From Eubacteriaceae bacterium (lineage in GTDB: Bacteria; Bacillota; Clostridia; Eubacteriales; Eubacteriaceae): DNA of 48,567 nt. The notes under the pieces are model-generated. The model saw nothing but the letters and a program-made list of their open reading frames with translations. It was not told where the DNA came from and made no database searches. Made by a program: the position numbers and the translations under genes. Positions within the stretch are counted from its first letter, which is position 1, and every line of letters starts with the position of its first letter. The stretch covers positions 1-48,567 of the forward strand of contig JAENWK010000007.1 in the NCBI GenBank assembly GCA_016650045.1, read 5' to 3'. Positions 43,777 through 48,567 of the stretch are shown one piece after another.

Positions 43777-44427
43777 TTATCTCCTTTTTTTGTTTTTTTC
43801 CCTTGTCCACGCCTGAATAATCTCAATCCCTTCAGTGGCATCCCGGCTAAAAGCATCAGCTCCAACAAAATTAAAGGTCTCTTTTGTCAATGGATTCCCA
43901 CCAATGATAATTTTCAATTTTTTTCTTAAATCATGTTTTTCAATTAAATCGACAGTGTCCTTCATACTTCGGATTGCTGTGTGTAAAACAACACTCAGTG
44001 CAAGAACATCCGGTTTTAGTTTTATGATATTGTCAACAAATGTTTGAGGATGGACATCAACCCCTAAATCAATAACACGATAACCGCAGGATTGGGCAAG
44101 ACTCGAGAAAAGATCCTTTCCAATATCATGAAGATCCCCTTTTACAGTTCCAATCAGGATTGTCCCAATATTACACTGATTTTCAAATTCTTTTAATGGC
44201 TGCATTCGCTCCTGGGTCAGAATTTCCTTGAAAATAATACCGGACATCATTAAATCAGCAATGAAGTAGTTTCCTATTTCATACTCTTTTCCCACATAAT
44301 CCATGCCTGTTTTAATGCACTCGGTAATCTCCTTTGCAGTTAATCCCGATGCAAAGGCTTGATCCACCAGCATGAGAATATCTTTCTCATTCACATCTTT
44401 TACTGCCTGAATCAGTAAATTTTTCAT
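43777..44427 (-). CDS. Second corrinoid (B12-binding) protein
   Basis: 216 residues. Cap domain (VNEKDILMLVDQAFASGLTA, then GMDYVGKEYEIGNYFIADLMMSG) and B12 domain with GDLHDIGKDLF, VIDLGVDVHPQTF and IIGGNPLTKETFNFVGADAF. It keeps the cobalt-ligand His. It differs strongly from the first corrinoid protein and is co-transcribed with two GntR genes rather than with a methyltransferase, so a sensory role is possible. ATG 44427 has GAGG; the long frame upstream crosses promoter and relic sequence. Confidence 0.9.
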   Translation of the reverse strand: MKNLLIQAVKDVNEKDILMLVDQAFASGLTAKEITECIKTGMDYVGKEYEIGNYFIADLMMSGIIFKEILTQERMQPLKEFENQCNIGTILIGTVKGDLHDIGKDLFSSLAQSCGYRVIDLGVDVHPQTFVDNIIKLKPDVLALSVVLHTAIRSMKDTVDLIEKHDLRKKLKIIIGGNPLTKETFNFVGADAFSRDATEGIEIIQAWTREKNKKRR

Positions 44428-44445
44428 GAAAATTCCTCGGTTTCT

Positions 44446-44616
44446 ATGATTTATCACAGTATAGCAAATATCGACCAATCTTACAACTACCATATACATC
44501 GTTATCGTAAATGTCCCAATTGCAAAAAGACATTGCAGTTGCCAGTTAAGCGAGGAAAAAATACGGTCAAATGTCCGAGATGTCATGAAAAATTCGAGGT
44601 TCATATTATCGTGTAA
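44446..44616 (+). pseudogene. Zinc-ribbon protein 3' fragment
   Basis: The plus-strand frame reads YRKCPNCKKTLQLPVKRGKN, then VKCPRCHEKF, a four-cysteine ribbon seen at the C-terminus of small Clostridial membrane or regulatory proteins. The only ATG (44446) has no ribosome binding site, and the leading 18 codons show no domain. It is best read as the tail of a gene whose front was deleted, though a 56-residue protein cannot be excluded. Confidence 0.6.
44458..44486 (-). promoter_or_regulatory. Promoter of the corrinoid-GntR-GntR operon
   Basis: TTGTAA (44481-44486), a 17-base spacer and TATACT (44458-44463) on the minus strand, 24-base leader. It lies wholly inside the zinc-ribbon relic on the other strand. 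Confidence 0.7.
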
Positions 44617-44947
44617 ATAAAAACGCGGCTTTTTCAAAAGACCCGAATCCAATAAAAAAGTGAAATAAATAGTTCCACAATTCACCTCAATTGTACCATT
44701 TTCTTGTGAAACTTTATAACATCATCATAAAATATCTTGAAGAAAATTATGGAACTGTGATTACTGTTATAAATCAGGAGTTGAGAATTTTTAATTTTTG
44801 AAGCCATTTCTTTAACGTCATGGATATTTTAATAAGACCAGCTAATAAAAGTCAATAGTTAATTTCATATATTTTTAGAAATGAGGATTGATAAAAATGG
44901 CATGGCAAACAAGCCATCAAAAAATCCGAACAATGGCCAAAAATCAG
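44617..44947. other. Intergenic, no gene recognised
   Basis: AT-rich. A T-rich stretch after the zinc-ribbon relic (CGCGGCTTTTT) could be its old terminator. A minus-strand TTGACT with a 17-base spacer to TTAAAA (about 44830-44860) is a weak promoter candidate. A short hairpin ATGGC/GCCAT lies near the IS110 relic. Nothing else seen. Confidence 0.4.
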
Positions 44948-45252
44948 CTAATAGAAATTTACAGGGTTAAGCGACCAAAGTGAGGCCGGAAACAGCAGAT
45001 AAAGATCCGTGCACAGCCGGTTTTTCAGTTCAGTCAGCATATCTGAAATTGAATAGTACTCACGCAACAAAAACCGCAGGGCAAGAATCTGGGGTTCTGG
45101 AACCAGTGAATACTTGACATTCTGAAATTTAGCCAGCCGGGCAATGGATTCTGCATCTTTTGCATCATTTTTCACTTGTCTTAAGTCGAAATTTTTGGTA
45201 GAATGAACACATAGAGGATTGAGGACAAATCCTTTGAGATCATCCGATTTTC
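44948..45252 (-). pseudogene. IS110-family transposase fragment
   Basis: The minus-strand frame reads GFVLNPLCVHSTKNFDLRQV followed by KNDAKDAESIARLAKF, the DEDD-domain signature of IS110 transposases. It goes on to ALRFLLREYYSISDMLTELK and KNRL. About 95 residues of a protein that is normally around 400; upstream a TGA stop and downstream unrelated sequence end it. No terminal structures found. Confidence 0.88.
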
Positions 45253-45390
45253 AAAAAGATTTTTATTATATCAACATATAATTCATCAGCTAAATTAACG
45301 CTTAAACAAAGCTGAGTTGTTAATGCACTGCAATAATATTAACATCTTTTTCACCAACAAGCTGACTTTGCTCTCAGAATGCAGAAACGA

Positions 45391-45684
45391 TCATTCTTTA
45401 CATTCTAGCAATTTATTCAATTGCCACTGCCTTTCATCTGAAACAGCTTCCATACATTCAGGTTTCATTAGGTTTATTACTTTTACAGAATAATCACTTG
45501 CTACCATTGCATGCTCTCGCATATGACCGCTTCCGACAGCCTGTCCTACAACTCTCAATGCCGTTTTTTCAATTTCATTTTCACTGGTTCTTGCCTGTTG
45601 ATGAATTTTAAAACCTGCCTGACGCACATCATACATTCTGGCTTTCCCATTCTGCCACCGTACATTTGTATCAAATTTAAACAT
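45391..45684 (-). CDS. Hypothetical protein, 97 aa
   Basis: Soluble, mildly basic product (MFKFDTNVRWQNGKARMYD at the start). No family recognised; the pattern of a short beta-rich start and a Met/Glu-rich end gives no firm fold. A GGAG lies very close (one to two bases) to ATG 45684, so translation initiation may be poor. It stands alone between an IS110 relic and a nitroreductase gene. Confidence 0.5.
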   Translation of the reverse strand: MFKFDTNVRWQNGKARMYDVRQAGFKIHQQARTSENEIEKTALRVVGQAVGSGHMREHAMVASDYSVKVINLMKPECMEAVSDERQWQLNKLLECKE

Positions 45685-45710
45685 TCTCCAAGATTTTAAT
45701 TACCAGTATT

Positions 45711-46250
45711 CTAAAAATATTTTACAATTTCCTCGGCTGCTTTTCTTTTTGGCATATTAGGTTCCTGGGTGCCATAGCCCAATGCGATGACAGACACAAT
45801 AATTTCATCTTCACTTACGGATAGCATTTCCCGAATTTTGTCAGCATCTCGAATTCCCATGACTAATGTATCCAATCCCATATCCTTTGCCTTAAGAATC
45901 AGAATGCTATTATTCAAACCCAAATCATATGATCCCCAGCCGTTGCCCAGTTCATTGGTAGGTTCTCCGCTTGGATCAAATCCGGATGCATTTTTAACAA
46001 ATGCAGTGATAATCAGTACCGGCGCATCCGCAGAATTGTTGGCGTTAAACGGTGGCAAACACGTTTGTTTGAATTTAGCAAGGGTTTCTTCTGACCGAAT
46101 GACATAATACCGGGCTGACTGAGAATTTTTCCATGATGGTGCCAAAATCGCAGCGTCGATAATTTCTTTAATCGTGGCTTCATCTACCTTTTTAGCCGGA
46201 TCATACTTTCTTACACTTCTTCTTGATTCAATGACTTTTTGAAATTCCAT
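45711..46250 (-). CDS. Nitroreductase family protein
   Basis: 179 residues. FMN-binding nitroreductase fold: VIESRRSVRKYDPAKKVDEATI, LAPSWKNSQSARYYVI, GLNNSILILKAKDMGLDTLVMG and ALGYGTQEP. Reduces nitro compounds, quinones or flavins with NAD(P)H; the substrate is unknown. ATG 46250 has GGAGGTC. It looks intact amid broken genes. Confidence 0.92.
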   Translation of the reverse strand: MEFQKVIESRRSVRKYDPAKKVDEATIKEIIDAAILAPSWKNSQSARYYVIRSEETLAKFKQTCLPPFNANNSADAPVLIITAFVKNASGFDPSGEPTNELGNGWGSYDLGLNNSILILKAKDMGLDTLVMGIRDADKIREMLSVSEDEIIVSVIALGYGTQEPNMPKRKAAEEIVKYF

Positions 46251-46484
46251 AATGACCTCCATGGTTTTATTATTTATTATACCGCAATTTTTAATATTAT
46301 TTAAACTATTTTTGACTTACTGCTAGATTATACTCAATAAAAACTTGGCGTTTATGACAGGAAAGGATCTATATTATGTCACTTTATTAATGGCAACAGA
46401 CCACTCATCCAGTTCGCTCATGAATAAGGCATGATGGCAGGGTATATAATTTATGGAACAAATTATGCTAAAGGAAGAATAATA

Positions 46485-46751
46485 ATGAGCATTGGCAATT
46501 TTTCAGTTAGTTTATCGGTAAAAGACATAAAGATTTCAAAGGAGTTTTATGAAAAACTGGGATTTAAAGTATTTAAAGGAGATATAGAACATAATTGGCT
46601 GATTATGCAAAATGAAGATTGTACGAATATTGGGTTGTTCCAAGGGATGCTCGAAAAAAACATTCTTGCATTTAATCCTGGCTGGAATTGTAAAGCTGAA
46701 GAAGTCAATCCTTTTCCAGATATCAGAACCTTGCAAAATGAATATCCTTGA
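46485..46751 (+). CDS. Truncated VOC (glyoxalase-like) protein
   Basis: 88 residues. VOC start NFSVSLSVKDIKISKEFYEKLGF and GLFQGMLEKNILAFNPGW are clear, but the family usually runs to about 120-125 residues with a final DPDGN-type strand. Here a stop follows DIRTLQNEYP. The next bases, in another frame, do not restore the C-terminal part convincingly. Probably a truncated gene. ATG 46485 has AAAGGAAG. Confidence 0.7.
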   Translation: MSIGNFSVSLSVKDIKISKEFYEKLGFKVFKGDIEHNWLIMQNEDCTNIGLFQGMLEKNILAFNPGWNCKAEEVNPFPDIRTLQNEYP

Positions 46752-46867
46752 AACTGAACTAAAAATGATTGCAAGCAAATTAATACCAAAGAAAAATTTC
46801 AGAGAATGTCAAAAAGAAGCGGAGAACCATTGGACTGACAGAATTCGAATCAATCATTTCGACCTTT

Positions 46868-47194
46868 TTATTTCAGAATCAATTTTTTCATTAATAAATC
46901 TTCAATATTCCGACGACCATCAAGAACTGAAATGATATAGACTTTGTCTGCTTCAATTTTATAAATAATTCGCCAGGGTGAAAGTAATATTTCACGATAC
47001 GTTAAAAAATTATAAGCTTTTAATTCTGAGACAATGCGTCCACGCATTGGTAACAATTCCAATTGAGCCACTTTTTCCTCGATTTTATCAAGGATTTTTA
47101 AAGCCAGGGATTTATCATCAAACGCAATGTATTCAATGATTTCAAATAAATCTTCTTTTGCCTGATTCGACCATAAGATCTTATATTGCTCCAT
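46868..47194 (-). CDS. RelE/ParE family toxin
   Basis: 108 residues. Fold marks: ILWSNQAKEDLFEIIEYIA, MRGRIVSELKAYNFLTYREI and WRIIYKIEADKVYIISVLDGRRN. Likely mRNA interferase or gyrase poison of a type II toxin-antitoxin pair. Three bases after the antitoxin gene, so co-translated. Confidence 0.93.
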   Translation of the reverse strand: MEQYKILWSNQAKEDLFEIIEYIAFDDKSLALKILDKIEEKVAQLELLPMRGRIVSELKAYNFLTYREILLSPWRIIYKIEADKVYIISVLDGRRNIEDLLMKKLILK

Positions 47195-47197
47195 TTG

Positions 47198-47479
47198 CTA
47201 TATCGCTTCGATGTTCTTTCTCAGTTCAGAAAAAACATCTTTGTTTTTATGAAGATTCCCCTCACTGATTGAATTTTCTGATATCTGAATCAATTTCATT
47301 AATGAAAGTGCATTGATCATATTCTGATACGATTCAACATCCAGCAAAACCCCGCGTGCTTCACCATTTTGTGTAACAATAATGGGATTCTTATTTTCAT
47401 TAATATAATTCAGCATATCCGCGGCATGAGTTTTAATATATGAAATGGGTCTAATGTCTTCTTTAAGATTGATGTTCAT
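47198..47479 (-). CDS. Phd/YefM family antitoxin
   Basis: 93 residues. DIRPISYIKTHAADMLNYIN, then NPIIVTQNGEARGVLLDVES, the Phd/YefM DNA-binding domain; the C-terminal 30 residues should wrap the toxin. It normally represses its own promoter. GAGGT site before ATG 47479. Confidence 0.93.
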   Translation of the reverse strand: MNINLKEDIRPISYIKTHAADMLNYINENKNPIIVTQNGEARGVLLDVESYQNMINALSLMKLIQISENSISEGNLHKNKDVFSELRKNIEAI

Positions 47480-47532
47480 TTGTTTACCTCCTAGTTCCAG
47501 TACAAATATAATACTATATTAAGACTAGCTCG

Positions 47533-47922
47533 TCAAGAGTAATCACTTTTATTAGGATTTCTATATAGCCTTCTGTTCCATTTATAAACAAAGTAGCGGC
47601 TGACCATGCCATATTTTGGATATTCACGATAACCGATGAAATTTCGGATCAGGCTGATCATCCGTTGTGTGGGAATCTTACCGCTGAGTTTACCGATTTT
47701 ATCCCGGTCTTCCACCTTGAGAATCGATAACTGATCGAGTAATTCGTTAATCGACGACGTTTCTCCAACGATTCTTTGATAGGCTTCAGTCGAAATGAAA
47801 AAACCATCCGGTACGCGGATGCCTTTAATCCTGGAAAGTTCCCCCAGGTTCGCGCCTTTACCCCCAACAGCTATGAGATTTGTTTTGTCAATATCCTCAA
47901 AACCAAGCACATAAAAGCTCAT
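47533..47922 (-). pseudogene. PEP synthase/rifampicin phosphotransferase-like gene with internal deletion
   Basis: The first 85 or so residues (DKTNLIAVGGKGANLGELSR, PDGFFISTEAYQRI) are the N-terminus of the PEP/pyruvate-binding domain. At about residue 88 the frame jumps to RNFIGYREYPKYGMVSRYFV, a segment that normally lies hundreds of residues further on in these 800-900-residue enzymes. It then loses homology and stops at 129. Start and ribosome binding site are intact, so a short product may still be made. Confidence 0.82.
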
Positions 47923-47979
47923 ATATTTTCCTTCTTTGACACCGTTTTTTCGTATTTCCCATCTCTACCTCCCTGTTCA

Positions 47980-48393
47980 TTATTTTCCACAACATTTTTT
48001 GAATTTTTGGCCACTGCCACAAGGACACGGATCATTCCGACCAACCTTATTTTTACTGATAGTCGGTTTGTTTATTGTCGAATCCTCTTGTGTGCTTTTA
48101 AAAGGCTCTTTGGGTAACGGTCTTAAATGTTTTCTGTCTTCCTGAAAGACCTCATTGGGTGTATGCCCTTTCAGCACCCATTGACGGGTACTATTATGCA
48201 CATCTGTGATTTTTTTAGCTAATTCCTCTGAAAATTCAAAAGATGGAAAAGCCAGCCGACTCTCCAGGTATTTTATGATCTGTATCAGCTTTGTCTCCTC
48301 ATTAATCATTCTGGTTATCTGTAAAATCATTTCATTTAAATCTGTTGAAGACAGCTCATAGTATTCATGAAGAAAACGGATGAGCTGATTCAT
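47980..48393 (-). CDS. SEC-C motif protein, 5' end uncertain
   Basis: The C-terminal zinc motif [20 protein letters not shown] is unmistakable; before it lies a helical region of about 100 residues. The first ATG (48393) has no ribosome binding site. The frame stays open to the window edge, but that part is antisense to a PadR coding sequence and so is not real SEC-C sequence. The gene has probably lost its 5' end at a junction near 48400. Confidence 0.7.
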   Translation of the reverse strand: MNQLIRFLHEYYELSSTDLNEMILQITRMINEETKLIQIIKYLESRLAFPSFEFSEELAKKITDVHNSTRQWVLKGHTPNEVFQEDRKHLRPLPKEPFKSTQEDSTINKPTISKNKVGRNDPCPCGSGQKFKKCCGK

Positions 48394-48405
48394 TTCTGGT
48401 GTTTT

Positions 48406-48567
48406 GTCGATAAAATCACACGGCGGTTGAATGCTCTCGGCTTCACAGATGTTGTGGATGGAACTGTCTACAACATTTTGGTGCGGCTTGAAAAGAAGAA
48501 ACTCGTAGATATAGAAAAAAAGCCGTCCGATATGGGCCCGCCGCGCAAGTTTTATGTACTCAACGAC
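48406..48567 (+). pseudogene. PadR-family regulator, 5'-truncated, runs off the window
   Basis: The plus-strand frame reads [20 protein letters not shown], then [19 protein letters not shown] and [10 protein letters not shown], the second half of a PadR winged helix with the GTVY recognition turn. The first helices (the usual YGYE region) are missing: upstream sequence belongs to the SEC-C fragment on the other strand. The 3' end lies outside the window. Confidence 0.82.

Noticed and set aside
44948-45252. Complete insertion sequence
   Set aside because: Only about 95 codons of an IS110 transposase remain, with a stop inside the upstream frame and no identifiable ends.
46536-46789. Two 80-codon minus-strand frames over the VOC gene
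   Set aside because: Antisense shadows of the clear VOC coding sequence; no ribosome binding site.
46612-46935. 107-codon plus-strand frame as the missing VOC C-terminus
   Set aside because: The sequence after a possible frameshift does not show the expected final strands of the family, so I did not join it to the VOC gene.
48394-48567. SEC-C protein extended to the window edge
   Set aside because: The extension is the exact antisense of a convincing PadR coding segment; the PadR reading has clear family motifs, the extension has none.

Overview
The window reads as the chromosome of an anaerobic, low-to-mid-GC Firmicute. Its housekeeping gene order is the one typical of Clostridia. An ether/methyl-group transferase cluster, acetate kinase and a class B sortase suggest an acetogen of the Eubacteriaceae, most likely Acetobacterium or a close relative. 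The genus is an inference from gene content; no 16S or other marker is present.

Layout. Positions 1-9.7 kb (minus strand) hold the start of infC (with an AUU start codon and an attenuator leader), thrS behind a T-box, a cobalamin-binding radical SAM protein, ychF, a deleted ABC-transporter remnant, rsfS-yqeK-nadD-yhbY, obgE and rpmA. At 9.7-10.5 kb are prp and rplU with an L21-type leader. From 10.5 to 14.9 kb there is a small plus-strand group (class B sortase, SPFH protein, Cys-rich ORF, MazG-like protein) and an ABC-F ATPase. From 14.9 to 30.3 kb (minus strand) lies the large translation/SRP/cell-wall/lipid block: yraN-rnhB-rbgA-lepB-rplS-trmD-rimM-khpA-rpsP-ffh-ylxM-ftsY, then smc-rnc-acpP-plsX-rpmF-yceD, then ackA. 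A near-perfect sigma-A promoter overlapped by a long palindrome drives yceD-rpmF-plsX-acpP-rnc-smc. Divergent from ackA are tmcAL and a carboxylesterase.

From 33.3 to 38 kb gene relics (dinB, an XRE regulator with a stop codon, a racemase stub) flank a GyrI-like gene and a complete pantothenate operon, panG-panB-panC-panD. That operon has its own promoter and a leader RNA able to form mutually exclusive antiterminator and terminator structures.

From 38 to 44.4 kb is a corrinoid-dependent methyl-transfer locus. It has two uroporphyrinogen-decarboxylase-family methyltransferases, a corrinoid protein and a methyltetrahydrofolate methyltransferase. These are followed by a regulatory operon with a second corrinoid protein and two GntR/UTRA regulators. 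The natural reading is: methylated substrate to Co(I) corrinoid to tetrahydrofolate, feeding the Wood-Ljungdahl pathway. No corrinoid-activating ferredoxin-type protein is in the window, and the substrate is unknown.

From 44.4 to 48.6 kb is a decay zone: a zinc-ribbon fragment, an IS110 transposase fragment, a truncated VOC protein, a PEP-synthase-like gene with an internal deletion, a SEC-C protein and a decapitated PadR regulator. An intact-looking nitroreductase and a RelE/Phd toxin-antitoxin pair lie among them.

No tRNA, rRNA, CRISPR array or complete mobile element was recognised. The strongest candidates for undescribed biology are the pantothenate leader switch, the operator-like palindrome on the yceD-plsX promoter, and the duplicated, GntR-linked corrinoid system whose regulatory promoter lies inside a dead gene.
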